From assembly GCF_001724715.1 (NCBI RefSeq), contig NZ_MEFG01000004.1, positions 43,116-107,115 of the forward strand: a stretch of DNA of 64,000 nucleotides. The letters run 5' to 3'. Under the pieces are notes generated by a model. It ran no database searches and was not told where the DNA came from. It worked only from the letters and a program-made list of their open reading frames with translations. The translations under genes and the position numbers were made by a program. This document shows, one piece after another, positions 18,777-27,679 of the stretch. The first letter of the stretch is position 1, and each line of letters starts with the position of its first letter. This stretch comes from Sphingomonas sp. SCN 67-18 (GTDB lineage: Bacteria > Pseudomonadota > Alphaproteobacteria > Sphingomonadales > Sphingomonadaceae).

Positions 18777-19358
18777 ATGAGGGGGGTGTCCGACAGTCGT
18801 GCGATCTGGCTCGCGCAGCATGTGCTGCCGCACGAAGCGGATTTGCGCAGATGGTTGAGGCGTCGGATTCCCGCCGGTCTCGACATCGACGACGTCGTTC
18901 AGGAAACATATGCCAAGCTGACCATGCTGGCGGAGGTCGACCACATCGCGGCCCCGAAGGCCTATGTCTATCAGACCGCCCTGTCCGTCATCCTGCAGGA
19001 AAGCCGGCGCGCAAGGACCCGGCGCATCGACAATGACATTGAAATCGAGTTGCTGAAAACGGAAGCGCCTGAACCGTTGCAGGATCAGCAGATCGAGGCG
19101 CGCCAGGAACTGGCGCAGGTATATGAGACGATCGCCGCATTGCCGGAGAAATGCCGCGAGGTATTTATCCTGCGAAAGATCGACGGCCTGTCCCAGCGAG
19201 AGATCGCGGAGAAACTACATTTGTCGGAAAGCACTGTGGAAAAGCATATCGGGCGGGGAATTCGCAGGCTGATCGAAAATTTCGGGCGTGGCGGAAGAAG
19301 CGGCACTTCCGCATCTAGCAGCAAGGAAACAGGTGGTCGGTCAGATGACGAAGGTTGA
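18777..19358 (+). CDS. ECF-type RNA polymerase sigma factor
   Basis: About 193 residues with sigma region 2 (LDIDDVVQETYAKLTMLAEV) and region 4 (LPEKCREVFILRKIDGLSQ, then EIAEKLHLSESTVEKHIGRG), typical of FecI-like extracytoplasmic-function factors. The frame is open from 18681; I chose ATG 18777 (MRGVSDSRAIWL) because homology begins there. GTG at 18786 and ATG 18729 are alternatives. The C-terminal tail (about 25 residues, Gly/Ser rich) runs into fecR with a 14-bp overlap. It is divergent from the receptor operon at 15714-18572, a likely target together with the STN receptor. Confidence 0.92.
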   Translation: MRGVSDSRAIWLAQHVLPHEADLRRWLRRRIPAGLDIDDVVQETYAKLTMLAEVDHIAAPKAYVYQTALSVILQESRRARTRRIDNDIEIELLKTEAPEPLQDQQIEARQELAQVYETIAALPEKCREVFILRKIDGLSQREIAEKLHLSESTVEKHIGRGIRRLIENFGRGGRSGTSASSSKETGGRSDDEG

Positions 19359-20337
19359 GACCAGTAAGGAGATCGATGCGCTGGCGGCCCTGTGGGCTGC
19401 CCGGCTCGATCGGGGCGAACTGACCGAACTGGACCAGCATTTGCTCGATTCCTGGCTGGAAGGAGACACCCGACGCCTGGGATCTCTGGCGCGCGCGCGC
19501 GCGCTGCTCATCCCCGTGTCATCAACCGCGAGCGCCGGCCGCCCGCCCGCCAACGATGCGGACGGAGCGCGACAAGAAGAGTCCGTCGCATCGATCGTCC
19601 CAAGTCTCATGTCCCGCCGGCGGATGCTGCAGGCCGGCACCATCACCGCGCTGGCCGCCGGCTTCGGCGGATTGGCGCTGCTGCCGCACGGCACCAGCAG
19701 CTATACGACGGCGCAGGGCGAGGTTCGCCTGCTGCCGCTGTCCGACGGATCGGTCGTGACGCTGAACACGGACAGCCGGATCCGCGTCAGCTTCGACGAT
19801 GCCACGCGCACCGTCTATCTCGACGAGGGCGAAGTGCTGTTCGACGTGGCGCAAAACCCTCGACGCCCTTTTCTCGTCAAGGCGGGCATGGCGAAGGTCC
19901 AGGCGCTCGGCACCGCCTTCAGCGTACGACGCACGGGCGAAACCCCGGTCGAGATCATGGTCCGCGAGGGGACGGTTGAGGTCGCCGCGCCGCAGGGTCG
20001 CAGGCAATCGATGAAGGTCGGCGCCAACATGAAGGCGGTGGCGGACGCCAGCGGAGACATCTTCACGCAAGCGATGTCCAACGATGAGATGGAGAGGATG
20101 CTGGCGTGGCGCGAGGGCAAGATCGGGTTCAGCGAGACGAGCCTTCACGACGCGGCGATGGAGTTCAACCGCTATAACAAAATCAAGATCGAGGTCGGAA
20201 ACCAGACGATAGCGGCCTACACCGTGACCGGCATGTTTTCCGCCACGGATCCGCGCGGTTTCGCTCATGCAGCCGCGCTCAGCCTGGACCTGAAAGTCCA
20301 GGAAAAACCGGGACAGATTACCTTCGCGTCTAAATGA
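19345..20337 (+). CDS. FecR family anti-sigma/sigma regulator
   Basis: About 330 residues. The cytoplasmic N-terminal domain (DUF4880-like, IDALAALWAARLDRGELTE, HLLDSWLEG) binds the sigma factor. One membrane segment follows around residues 110-135 (twin Arg then LQAGTITALAAGFGGLALL). The periplasmic FecR domain has TAQGEVRLLPLSDGSVVTLN, VYLDEGEVLFDVA, VQALGTAFSV and VREGTVEV. A C-terminal DUF4974-like part (VTGMFSATDPRGFAHAAAL) would meet a receptor STN domain. Start at ATG 19345 overlaps the sigma gene, so both are made together. Its receptor partner is most likely the STN-containing protein at 3111-6284; this is inferred. Confidence 0.92.
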   Translation: MTKVETSKEIDALAALWAARLDRGELTELDQHLLDSWLEGDTRRLGSLARARALLIPVSSTASAGRPPANDADGARQEESVASIVPSLMSRRRMLQAGTITALAAGFGGLALLPHGTSSYTTAQGEVRLLPLSDGSVVTLNTDSRIRVSFDDATRTVYLDEGEVLFDVAQNPRRPFLVKAGMAKVQALGTAFSVRRTGETPVEIMVREGTVEVAAPQGRRQSMKVGANMKAVADASGDIFTQAMSNDEMERMLAWREGKIGFSETSLHDAAMEFNRYNKIKIEVGNQTIAAYTVTGMFSATDPRGFAHAAALSLDLKVQEKPGQITFASK

Positions 20338-20435
20338 CATTGCAGTGCTCCGCGCGGCTCAGCATTTTGCGCGGCGGCCGCTACCGGCAACGCCACAGAC
20401 GCGGGTCGACAACGACAAAGCTGCTCAGGAGATGG

Positions 20436-21035
20436 ATGTCAGTGAGTAACATGTTCAGATTATTGTCTTCATGCCTTGCCGGAAGCCTTGTTCTGGCCGC
20501 ATGTTCCAGCCCCGCCCCCCAGGAGGAGGCGAACGATATGACGACGCCGGCAGGCAATGCCGCAGACGCTACCAATACCGTCGAGGCCGCGGCCGACAAT
20601 GCCGCAAGCGCCGAGAACGCGGCTCAGCCGGCCACAAATGCGGCGGAGGCGGCGGTGCCGCCCGCCGTGGAAGCCGTGAACAAGACCGAGGCCAAGGCTG
20701 CGCCGACGCCCACCCCAACCCCCACGCCGGTGGCCAAGGCCGAACGGCCGGCGCAGTTCGCAACCTGCATGGCCTGCCATTCGGTCGAAAAGGGCGGCCC
20801 CAACAAGATCGGGCCTAACCTGTTCGGCGTGTTCGGTGCCAAGGCGGGATCCAAGGCCGGATTCAACTATTCCGACCCAATGAAGGATTCCGGCATCAGC
20901 TGGACGCGCACGGAACTGGACGCTTTCCTGCTCGCCCCGCAGACCAAGGTGCCCGGCACCAAAATGACCATGAAGGGTCCCGCGGACGAAAAAATCCGCC
21001 AGACGATCATCGATTATCTTGCAACGCTGAAATAA
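20436..21035 (+). CDS. Lipoprotein-anchored class I cytochrome c
   Basis: About 199 residues. I start at ATG 20436, preceded by AGGAG; the longer open frame has no signal sequence before it. A lipoprotein signal (FRLLSSCLAGSLVLAACSS, lipobox LAAC) is followed by an Ala/Asn-rich linker and a PTPTPTPTP stretch that tethers the haem domain to the membrane. The haem motif is CMACH, followed by KGGPNKIGPNLFGVFG and a methionine ligand in KVPGTKMTMKG, as in cytochrome c2/c550. It sits about 100 bp after fecR on the same strand and could carry electrons from the periplasmic PQQ dehydrogenases. Confidence 0.9.
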   Translation: MSVSNMFRLLSSCLAGSLVLAACSSPAPQEEANDMTTPAGNAADATNTVEAAADNAASAENAAQPATNAAEAAVPPAVEAVNKTEAKAAPTPTPTPTPVAKAERPAQFATCMACHSVEKGGPNKIGPNLFGVFGAKAGSKAGFNYSDPMKDSGISWTRTELDAFLLAPQTKVPGTKMTMKGPADEKIRQTIIDYLATLK

Positions 21036-21125
21036 TCGACGGGATTCCGGCCCTTCAGCGCGCCGGACCAAAAAACCGCACCCTTCCGATGGAGGGGCCG
21101 GGCCGCAACCGCATCAAGTATATGG

Positions 21126-21154
21126 GGAGGAGATGGGCATGATCCATCTCCTCC
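21126..21154. terminator. Perfect 11-bp stem-loop downstream of cytochrome c gene
   Basis: GGAGGAGATGG (21126-21136) and CCATCTCCTCC (21144-21154) pair perfectly around a 7-base loop, 91 bp after the cytochrome stop and 128 bp before the next start. There is no T-tract, so it may be a factor-dependent terminator or an RNA-stabilising stem. The left arm would also mask a strong Shine-Dalgarno-like GGAGGAG. The rest of 21036-21281 shows nothing recognisable. Confidence 0.5.
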
Positions 21155-21281
21155 AACGGCGGAGCCTTGTCCGCAGCATCCATGAAATGGGGTCATCCGC
21201 GCAACCAGGCTTCAAACGGCTTCCATAGAAGAAGGGGGCGACTGCGCTGGACCTCCATGTTCCGAACTTGAGGAGAGTAGC

Positions 21282-21587
21282 ATGAATATTGCCGTTCAGG
21301 AGCACGCCCTCGGTAATCGCGAGTTAAATTGCTTTTCGAACTCCACCGTATCTCCCGCCTTCCTTCCCCATGCGACGGACATCATCCACACGGACAATCC
21401 CAGGCTCAGCTATGTCCACATCCGCGTCGTCGAAAAGCTGAGCGTGCACCTGCGCGCGCAAACCGCCGAATGCGTGATGGCCACCTTCGGCATCAGCATC
21501 AACACGTGGACGAAGATGAAAAAGGGCGTCCCGATCCGCCGTTCGGTTGCGGAACGGCTGATCGAGCGGGTCGACCAGTATCTCTAG
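21282..21587 (+). CDS. Hypothetical protein with helix-turn-helix-like C terminus
   Basis: 101 residues, not recognised. The N-terminal half is irregular. From about residue 45 the sequence is helical: VHIRVVEKLSVHLRAQTAEC, then VMATFGISINTWTKMKKG, then VPIRRSVAERLIERVDQYL. The arrangement of FGIS-NTWTKMKKG-PIRRSVAERL looks like an XRE-type helix-turn-helix, in which a short helix, a turn and a recognition helix are followed by a partner-choosing segment. GAGGAGAG precedes the ATG. It may be a small DNA-binding regulator, but no known family is asserted. It converges with the CobW gene, leaving a 2-bp gap. Confidence 0.65.
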   Translation: MNIAVQEHALGNRELNCFSNSTVSPAFLPHATDIIHTDNPRLSYVHIRVVEKLSVHLRAQTAECVMATFGISINTWTKMKKGVPIRRSVAERLIERVDQYL

Positions 21588-21589
21588 GC

Positions 21590-22705
21590 TCAGCCGCTCG
21601 CGCGCGCCGTGGCGCTGCGGGTGGCGATGCGGTCGAGCAGTTCCACCATCTCGCGCAGCGCGCCCGTGCCGATGCCGGCGGCGATCAACACGAAGCGGGA
21701 TTTGCGGTCCGGGAAGGGCCAGCTTTCCAGCCAGCTGACATTGTGGAGCAGGTGCTGGGCGCCCTGGATGACGGCGGGGCCGTCCTCCTCGCCTTCCACC
21801 GCGACGATCGCCTTGATGCGGAGCAGGCTTGAGCCCAGGTTGCGCTCTATCCCCTCCAGCAGCAATTGCAGGGCCAGGCGGGGCAGAGGCTCCTCCCGCA
21901 CGAAGGACAGGCTGCCGATCGCCATATGATCGCGATCGTCATCGTGATGATGGTGGTGGTGATGGCCGTGGGCATGGTGGTGCCCGTCATCATCGCACGC
22001 CTCCCCGGCGGCCAGCCAGGCGCTGACATCCGCCGCGCCCCGGCTGAGGTCGTGCCCGTCCCAGCCCAGCAATGGGGCGAGATCGAGGTCCGCCGCGCCC
22101 GCGTCGATGACCGGCGCGCCATGGTTGATCGCCGCAATTGCCGCGCGCGCCCGCACCTCGTCCGCCGCCCGCGTCTCGGCCGACATCAGGTCCAGCTTGG
22201 TCAGGATGACATGATCGGCCAGCGCGATCTGGCGCACCGCCTCGTCATGCTCGCGCAGCGTCGCCGCATAGTTGATGCCGTCCACCACGGACACCACGCC
22301 GCCCAGCCGGTACAACCCCTCCAGCGTCGGATCGGACAGGAAAGCCTGCACCACCGACACCGGATCGGCCAGCCCGGACGTCTCGATGACCACCCGGTCG
22401 AACGGGTCGATCTCCCCCGCCTCGCGCCGGTGATAGAGCGCGTTGAGCGTGCCGATCAGATCGCCGAACACGGTGCAGCACAGGCAGCCGTTTTCCAGCA
22501 CGACGATGCTGTCGTCGCACGCGGTCATCAACGCGTGATCCAGCCCGACCTCACCGAATTCGTTGATGACCACCAGCGCGCCGCGCATCGCCGGATCGGC
22601 CAGCGCACGGTTCATCAGCGTCGTCTTGCCGCTACCCAGAAAGCCGGTGACGATGGTGACCGGCGTTCTGGGCGATGGGTCTCTCTTCGGCTTGTCGGGG
22701 TCCAC
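21590..22705 (-). CDS. CobW/COG0523 GTPase, putative zinc metallochaperone
   Basis: 371-residue G3E-family GTPase. Walker [10 protein letters not shown] (21-29), the metal-binding CxCC motif in ENGCLCC (C74, C76, C77), Walker B/ switch region [11 protein letters not shown] (about 105-115), and base-specificity TKLDL (169-173). A histidine-rich stretch at about 242-260 ([17 protein letters not shown]) precedes the C-terminal CobW_C domain, a feature of zinc-handling members (ZNG1/YeiR-like) that deliver metal to client enzymes. The next gene upstream, 2 bp away, encodes a metallopeptidase-fold protein, a plausible client. No Zur-type operator could be identified by eye. Confidence 0.9.
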   Translation of the reverse strand: MDPDKPKRDPSPRTPVTIVTGFLGSGKTTLMNRALADPAMRGALVVINEFGEVGLDHALMTACDDSIVVLENGCLCCTVFGDLIGTLNALYHRREAGEIDPFDRVVIETSGLADPVSVVQAFLSDPTLEGLYRLGGVVSVVDGINYAATLREHDEAVRQIALADHVILTKLDLMSAETRAADEVRARAAIAAINHGAPVIDAGAADLDLAPLLGWDGHDLSRGAADVSAWLAAGEACDDDGHHHAHGHHHHHHHDDDRDHMAIGSLSFVREEPLPRLALQLLLEGIERNLGSSLLRIKAIVAVEGEEDGPAVIQGAQHLLHNVSWLESWPFPDRKSRFVLIAAGIGTGALREMVELLDRIATRSATARASG

Positions 22706-22707
22706 GA

Positions 22708-23961
22708 TCAGAAGATTTCGCAGCCCGGCAGGCCGCAGGAAATCAGGCGATCAGACGGGAAGTTGGTAATGATCTCGCAACCATCCTTGGTGACCACCAC
22801 TTCCTCCTCGATGCGCGCGGCGCCGGAGCCGTCCGCCGCACCTTTCCAGGTTTCCAGCGCGAAGACCATGCCTTCCTGCAACGGCGTGTTCTGGCCGCGG
22901 TAGCGCTTGGAAATGATCGGGCGCTCCCACAGCGACAGGCCGATGCCATGGCCATATTGCAGCAGGAAGGCCTCTTCCTCGTTGCGGTAGCCGAAATCGG
23001 TGGCGTCGGGCCACACCTGGGCGATCTCGTCGATGGTCACGCCCGGCTTCACCAGATCGATGGAATCGCTGATCCATTTCGACGCGCCTTCATAGGCGTC
23101 GATCTGCGCGTTGTTCGGCTCGCCGCAGATGAAGGTGCGGTAATAGCAGGTGCGATAGCCGTTGAACGAATGCATCACGTCCAGAAACACCATGTCGCCC
23201 GGCTGGATGATCCGGTCCGAAAAGGTGTGCGAATGCGGGCGGCCGCGCGGGCCGGACACGGAGTTGACGCACTCCACCCGTTCGGATCCCATGCGGAACA
23301 GCTTGTCGTTGGCGATGGCGACCAGTTCGTTCTCGCGGGTGCCGGGGCGGATGGCGCGGGCGATGTCGACATAGGCGGCGTCGACCATCGATGCGGCGAG
23401 CTTCAGCAGCTCGATCTCGTCCGGGGTCTTGATCTGCCGCGCATCGAGCAGCGCCTGCTGCCCGTCGACCACCTCGATGCCCACCGCCTCCAGCGCGCGG
23501 AGCATGGGCAGTTCCATCACGTCGATGCCGATCGGCATCTTCTCGATGCCCCTGTCGACCAGCGCCTTGCGGATCTGGCGGGCGAAATCGTCCTGCACGT
23601 TCATCCACGGCGGCAGGCCGCCCTGCATGGTGGAAATGGGCGCGGCGACATTGTCCGCCACCCAGGGGGAGGACAGCCGCTTGGCAGGTGCGGCGGGATC
23701 CCACAGCAACGGCGCGCCTTCGACGCCGCACAGCGCATAGCGCATGAACTTGTCGCGCGCCCATTCACCGATATGGGTGCCGGTGACATAGCGGATATTG
23801 TCGAAATTGAAGCAGATCACCGCGCCCAGCCCGGCCTCGCGAATGGCGTTCTGGGCACGTTTCAGCCGCGCCTTGAACAGGCGGTCATAATCGATCCCCT
23901 GTTCCCAATCCTTTGCCTGCGTCCCGAAGGACGCCGTTGCATGAGGCCGATTATATTTCAT
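22708..23961 (-). CDS. M24-fold (Xaa-Pro peptidase-like) metalloprotein with altered metal site
   Basis: 417 residues: a creatinase/prolidase N-terminal domain (about 25-175) and a pita-bread M24 catalytic domain (about 180-400). Aligning the five metal ligands of M24 enzymes gives D261 (VFLDV), H338 (GHGIGLS), E370 (FALE) and E385 (RIEEEV), but the second aspartate, 11 residues after the first, is cysteine C272 ([10 protein letters not shown]). Such a change argues against an ordinary dinuclear aminopeptidase. M24 relatives with non-peptidase roles exist (creatinase, DddP-type lyases). Gene pair with CobW downstream suggests it needs delivered metal. Function unknown. Confidence 0.82.
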   Translation of the reverse strand: MKYNRPHATASFGTQAKDWEQGIDYDRLFKARLKRAQNAIREAGLGAVICFNFDNIRYVTGTHIGEWARDKFMRYALCGVEGAPLLWDPAAPAKRLSSPWVADNVAAPISTMQGGLPPWMNVQDDFARQIRKALVDRGIEKMPIGIDVMELPMLRALEAVGIEVVDGQQALLDARQIKTPDEIELLKLAASMVDAAYVDIARAIRPGTRENELVAIANDKLFRMGSERVECVNSVSGPRGRPHSHTFSDRIIQPGDMVFLDVMHSFNGYRTCYYRTFICGEPNNAQIDAYEGASKWISDSIDLVKPGVTIDEIAQVWPDATDFGYRNEEEAFLLQYGHGIGLSLWERPIISKRYRGQNTPLQEGMVFALETWKGAADGSGAARIEEEVVVTKDGCEIITNFPSDRLISCGLPGCEIF

Positions 23962-24000
23962 GGCGCGCTCTCCACATCCTCTCTTATTATTATCGCTCTA

Positions 24001-24030
24001 CGCGTGACCAGCCCGAGCCGCCGTCACGCG
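24001..24030. promoter_or_regulatory. Inverted repeat upstream of M24 gene
   Basis: Arms CGCGTGAC (24001-24008) and GTCACGCG (24023-24030), 14 bases apart, 40 bp upstream of the M24 gene start. It could be an operator or a 5'-leader stem. The remainder of the 283-bp gap to 24244 shows no coding potential or RNA gene that I can support. Confidence 0.4.
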
Positions 24031-24244
24031 GTGCCGAGTCCACCATCCCGGACAGTCGATCCATATCGGATGCGGCCCATACGGACAAGGGGCCAAGCAC
24101 ACGAATGGATCCAATCATGACAATTTATCGAAGTGCGGATTATCTGACTGGCTAAATTACGTGCCTTATCGCGCCGACCGATATCGTCCGGCGGCGTGAT
24201 TGGATTCTCTTGATGCAATTGGCAGGTGCGCCGGGGCGCCCGGT

Positions 24245-25087
24245 TCAGCCCAGCCGGCGGGCGTGCCAGGCCAGATGATCGGCCATGAAGGTCGATATGA
24301 AATAATAGCTGTGGTCATAACCCGGCTGCATCCGCAGCGTCAGGTCAATCACGGTCCCGGCGCAGGCCTCCGCCAGCAGATGCGGCTTCAGCTGCGCTTC
24401 CAGAAACTGGTCGGCATCTCCCTGATCGACCAGCAGGGCGGGCAGGCGCGCGCCATCCTCGATCAGCGCCACCGCGTCATGCTTGCGCCAGAGCGCCCGG
24501 TCCGCGCCCAGATAGCCGCCCAGCGCCTTGTGCCCCCACGGCACCTGGCCGGGGGCGACGATGGGGGAAAATGCGGACACCGCCTTGTAGCGGTCGGGAT
24601 AGGTCAGCCCGATGGTGAGCGCGCCATGGCCGCCCATTGAATGGCCCATGATCGACTGCCGGGCGGTATCGGCCGGGAAATGCGCCGCGACCAGCGCCGG
24701 CAGTTCCTCGGTCACATAGCGCCACATGCGGTAATGGGTCGCGAACGGCGCCTCGGTGGCGTCGACATAGAATCCGGCGCCAAGGCCGAAATCATAGGCG
24801 CCATCCGGGTCGTCGGGTACGCCCTCGCCGCGCGGCGACGTGTCCGGCGCGACGAAGATCAGCCCCAGTTCCGCGCAGAGCCGGCGATATTCGCCCTTTT
24901 CCGTGACATTGGCATGGGTGCAGGTAAGCCCGGAAAGATACCAGACCACCGGCAGCCTCGCGCCGTCGGCATGGGGCGGCACGAAGACGGAGAAAGTCAT
25001 CTCCGTCCCCGTGGCCGCCGATGCGTGGCGATAGACGCCCTGCGCGCCGCCGTAGGCGCGGTTGATCGAGAGCGTCTCCAACGTCAT
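24245..25087 (-). CDS. fghA: S-formylglutathione hydrolase
   Basis: 280-residue alpha/beta hydrolase (esterase D family) that splits S-formylglutathione to formate and glutathione, the second step of glutathione-dependent formaldehyde oxidation. Family signature regions: VPVVWYLSGLTCTHANVTEKG-like (LPVVWYLSGLTCTHANVTEK), DTSPRGEGVPDD, the nucleophile elbow GHSMGGHGALTIGL, and the C-terminal catalytic histidine in PGYDHSYYFISTFMADHL. The partner dehydrogenase lies at 25529-26641 with a small VOC gene between them, all on one strand. Start at 25087 gives the standard family length. Confidence 0.96.
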   Translation of the reverse strand: MTLETLSINRAYGGAQGVYRHASAATGTEMTFSVFVPPHADGARLPVVWYLSGLTCTHANVTEKGEYRRLCAELGLIFVAPDTSPRGEGVPDDPDGAYDFGLGAGFYVDATEAPFATHYRMWRYVTEELPALVAAHFPADTARQSIMGHSMGGHGALTIGLTYPDRYKAVSAFSPIVAPGQVPWGHKALGGYLGADRALWRKHDAVALIEDGARLPALLVDQGDADQFLEAQLKPHLLAEACAGTVIDLTLRMQPGYDHSYYFISTFMADHLAWHARRLG

Positions 25088-25111
25088 GCCGACCCCTTGG
25101 CCATCCGTTCC

Positions 25112-25495
25112 TTATTCGTCCGTGAAGCTGTAGGCGCACAGCTTGTTGCCGTCCGGATCGCGGACATAGGCGGCATAGGCGGTGGGGGTAAAGGCGCGCG
25201 GGCCGGGAGCGCCCTCATCGGTGCCGCCGTTCGCCAGCGCCGCCTCGTGGAAGGCGCGGACCGCGGCGCGGTCGCTTGCGGCAAAGCCCAGCGTGCCGCC
25301 ATTGGCGTGGGTCGCCGGCGCGCCATTGCCCGGCTTGGTGACAATGAATTCCGGGCCGGTCGCGCCGTACATCATGCCGTTCGCGCCGAAAGCGCCCTGC
25401 CGGCTGTAGCCGAGCGCGCCCAGCGCGGCGTCGTAAAATCCCTGGGCCTTGTCCAGATCATTGGTGCCCAGGACGACGTGCGTGAAAATCGACAT
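25112..25495 (-). CDS. VOC family (glyoxalase-like) protein
   Basis: 127 residues, one pair of beta-alpha-beta-beta-beta modules as in glyoxalase I/fosfomycin-resistance folds: MSIFTHVVLGTNDLDKAQGF, FYDAALGALGYS, then VRAFHEAALANGGTDEG and YAAYVRDPDGNKLCAYS at the C terminus. The HV... and C-terminal E/S positions are where metal ligands usually sit; the C-terminal glutamate seems replaced (LCAYSFTDE). It is inserted between the two formaldehyde genes and starts 33 bp after the dehydrogenase stop, so it is co-transcribed. Possible role in processing glutathione adducts, unproven. Confidence 0.85.
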   Translation of the reverse strand: MSIFTHVVLGTNDLDKAQGFYDAALGALGYSRQGAFGANGMMYGATGPEFIVTKPGNGAPATHANGGTLGFAASDRAAVRAFHEAALANGGTDEGAPGPRAFTPTAYAAYVRDPDGNKLCAYSFTDE

Positions 25496-25528
25496 GTGTA
25501 ATTCCTTCCGTTCTTGTTGTTATCAGCT

Positions 25529-26641
25529 TCAGTAAACCACGACCGACCGGATGCTCTCGCCCGCGTGCATCAGCTCGAATCCCTTGTTGATCTCGTCCAG
25601 GCTGAGGACGTGGGTGATCATCGGGTCGATCTCGATCCGGCCGTTCATGTACCAGTCGACGATCTTGGGCACGTCGGTGCGGCCCTTGGCCCCGCCGAAG
25701 GCGGTGCCGCGCCAGTTGCGGCCGGTGACCAGCTGGAACGGGCGAGTGGAGATTTCCTTGCCCGCTTCCGCCACGCCGATGACGATCGAGGTGCCCCAGC
25801 CGCGATGGCAGGCCTCCAGCGCGGTGCGCATCACCTCAGTGTTGCCGGTGGCGTCGAAGGTGAAGTCCGCGCCGCCGTCGGTCAACGCCAGCACCTCGGC
25901 GATCACCGCCTCACGCGACTTGCCCTTGCCGTTGATGAAGTCGGTCATGCCGAACTTGCGGCCCCATTCCTCGCGGTCGGCATTGATGTCCACGCCGATG
26001 ATCTTGCCCGCGCCCGCCAGCCGCGCGCCCTGCAGCACGTTGAGGCCGATGCCGCCAAGGCCGAACACCACCACATTGTCGCCCACCTGCACCTTGGCGG
26101 TGTTGACCACCGCGCCGACGCCGGTGGTGACGCCGCAGCCGATGTAGCAGCTGGTCTTGAACGGCGCGTCCTCGCGGATCTTGGCGACCGCGATTTCCGG
26201 CAGGACGGTGAAGTTGGAGAAGGTGGAGCAGCCCATATAATGATAGATAGGCTGGCCCTTGTACGAAAAGCGCGTGGTGCCGTCCGGCATCAGCCCCTTG
26301 CCCTGCGTCGCGCGGATGGCGGTGCACAGGTTGGTCTTGCCGGAAAGGCAGCTTTTGCACTGGCGGCATTCCGGCGTGTAGAGCGGGATGACATGGTCGC
26401 CCGGCTTCACGCTGGTCACCCCAGCGCCCACTTCGCGGACGATGCCAGCGCCTTCATGGCCGAGCACGGAGGGGAAGATGCCCTCGCTGTCGAAACCGTC
26501 CAGCGTATAGGCGTCGGTATGGCAGATGCCCGTCGCCATGATTTCGACCAGAACCTCGCCGGCCTTCGGCCCTTCAAGGTCAAGCTCGACAATCTCCAGC
26601 GGGCGCTTGGCTTCGAACGCAACGGCGGCACGGGTCTTCAT
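25529..26641 (-). CDS. frmA: S-(hydroxymethyl)glutathione dehydrogenase / class III alcohol dehydrogenase
   Basis: Zinc- and NAD-dependent enzyme oxidising the formaldehyde-glutathione adduct to S-formylglutathione. The open frame begins at 26734, but ATG 26641 ([20 protein letters not shown]) has AGGAG before it and matches the family N terminus; it gives 370 residues. Seen: catalytic zinc site [10 protein letters not shown] and [12 protein letters not shown], structural zinc cysteines in [17 protein letters not shown], cofactor motif [19 protein letters not shown], and the class III mark [11 protein letters not shown]. The gene is divergent from a LysR-type regulator, which likely controls it. 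Confidence 0.96.
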   Translation of the reverse strand: MKTRAAVAFEAKRPLEIVELDLEGPKAGEVLVEIMATGICHTDAYTLDGFDSEGIFPSVLGHEGAGIVREVGAGVTSVKPGDHVIPLYTPECRQCKSCLSGKTNLCTAIRATQGKGLMPDGTTRFSYKGQPIYHYMGCSTFSNFTVLPEIAVAKIREDAPFKTSCYIGCGVTTGVGAVVNTAKVQVGDNVVVFGLGGIGLNVLQGARLAGAGKIIGVDINADREEWGRKFGMTDFINGKGKSREAVIAEVLALTDGGADFTFDATGNTEVMRTALEACHRGWGTSIVIGVAEAGKEISTRPFQLVTGRNWRGTAFGGAKGRTDVPKIVDWYMNGRIEIDPMITHVLSLDEINKGFELMHAGESIRSVVVY

Positions 26642-26688
26642 CGAACTCTCCTTTGGCTTGCGGCATCCGTACATCCGATGCACTAGTG

Positions 26689-26705
26689 AAATAAATCGCT
26701 TATTT
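26689..26705. promoter_or_regulatory. AT-rich inverted repeat in frmA/LysR divergent promoter
   Basis: AAATAA (26689-26694) and TTATTT (26700-26705) flank a 5-base centre, in the 92-bp space between the two divergent starts. The layout (T-rich/A-rich dyad between a LysR gene and its target) matches LysR-type regulator sites, so it is a candidate operator for the adjacent regulator. The short direct repeats of CATCCG at about 26664-26678 lie closer to frmA. Confidence 0.5.
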
Positions 26706-26733
26706 GTAAACAGACCATTGCTGGTGAGGGACA

Positions 26734-27618
26734 ATGTCTGACTGGGACGGCTTCGACGAAATCGTGGCGGTGGCGGATACCGGCAGCTTCGTAGCGGGCG
26801 CGCGTTTGCTGGGCCTTTCCACCTCGCATATCAGCCGGGCGGTGAAGCGGCTGGAGAACCGCATCGAGGCCCAGATCTTCGCGCGCACCACGCGCAGCGT
26901 GACGCTCACGGATACGGGCCGGGTGCTGATCGATCAATGCCGCCGCATCATCCAGGAGCGCGACGAGGCGCTGGCGCTGGTGCGCGGATCGGAAGACCCC
27001 CACGGCGAATTGCGGGTGACCTGCTCGATCGCGCTCGGCGAACGGTTCGTGGCGCCCATCGCCCGCCGCTTCGCGGAGGATTTCCCCCGGGTCAGCGTGT
27101 CGCTCGACCTCAACAACCGGCTGACCGACCTGATTTCGGAAGGGTTCGACCTGGCCATCCGCACCGGCACCTTGTCCGACGCGCGGCTGGTCGGCACGCA
27201 GGTGGCGACGCGCGGCCTCTATCTGTGCGCCGCCCCGGCTTATTGGGACCGCTTCGGCCGGCCCGAATGCGTGGAGGACCTGGGCCGCCACCAATGCCTG
27301 GTCGGCACGGTGCCGGTCTGGCAGTTCGTGATCGACGGGCAGGCCCGCACCTTCGAGCCGACGGCGCGGTGGCGCTGCAACAGCGGCCGGGCCATCGTGG
27401 ACGCGATGCTGGCCGGGCTCGGCGTCTCGCAGCTCCCGGAATTCTACGTGCAGCGCCTGATCCGCGACGGCATGCTCGAACCGGTGCTGGAGGAAATACG
27501 CTGCGAGGACGAGCCGATCTTCGCCGCCTACCCCCAGCGCCGCCACCTGCTGCCCAAGGTCCACCGTTTCGTCGAACGCCTGTCGGAAGAACTGCCCGCC
27601 GCCATGGCGGCCGGCTGA
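26734..27618 (+). CDS. LysR family transcriptional regulator
   Basis: 294 residues. The winged helix-turn-helix is at about 5-60 ([20 protein letters not shown], then [20 protein letters not shown]); the effector domain spans about 90-290 ([46 protein letters not shown]). The sequence belongs to the CrgA/DsdC-like LTTR subgroup common in proteobacteria. It is divergent from the formaldehyde genes, which are the natural target. The effector is unknown. The next 120 bp downstream contains the tRNA-end repeat described below. Confidence 0.93.
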   Translation: MSDWDGFDEIVAVADTGSFVAGARLLGLSTSHISRAVKRLENRIEAQIFARTTRSVTLTDTGRVLIDQCRRIIQERDEALALVRGSEDPHGELRVTCSIALGERFVAPIARRFAEDFPRVSVSLDLNNRLTDLISEGFDLAIRTGTLSDARLVGTQVATRGLYLCAAPAYWDRFGRPECVEDLGRHQCLVGTVPVWQFVIDGQARTFEPTARWRCNSGRAIVDAMLAGLGVSQLPEFYVQRLIRDGMLEPVLEEIRCEDEPIFAAYPQRRHLLPKVHRFVERLSEELPAAMAAG

Positions 27619-27639
27619 GGCGCCGGGGCGGCGCGGTCC

Positions 27640-27654
27640 TGGTGGGCTCGCCGG
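27640..27654. repeat. 15-bp copy of tRNA-Lys 3' end, candidate att remnant
   Basis: TGGTGGGCTCGCCGG here is identical to 29012-29026, the 3' end of the tRNA-Lys gene (acceptor plus CCA, minus strand), in the same orientation. The pair brackets 1.37 kb that holds a broken tyrosine integrase, as expected for the two ends (attL/attR) of an element inserted at the tRNA. Chance matches of 15 bp in this window are unlikely but GC-rich sequence weakens the argument. Confidence 0.6.
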
Positions 27655-27679
27655 TCCGGCTGGAAATTTTGCATGCGCT

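Noticed and set aside
20700..20740. PTPTPTPTP stretch as a DNA repeat of interest
   Set aside because: It is a short proline-threonine linker common in tethered cytochromes, so it adds no separate signal.
25529..26734. Alcohol dehydrogenase starting at 26734
   Set aside because: The added 31 residues lack homology and would overlap the LysR promoter; AGGAG supports ATG 26641.
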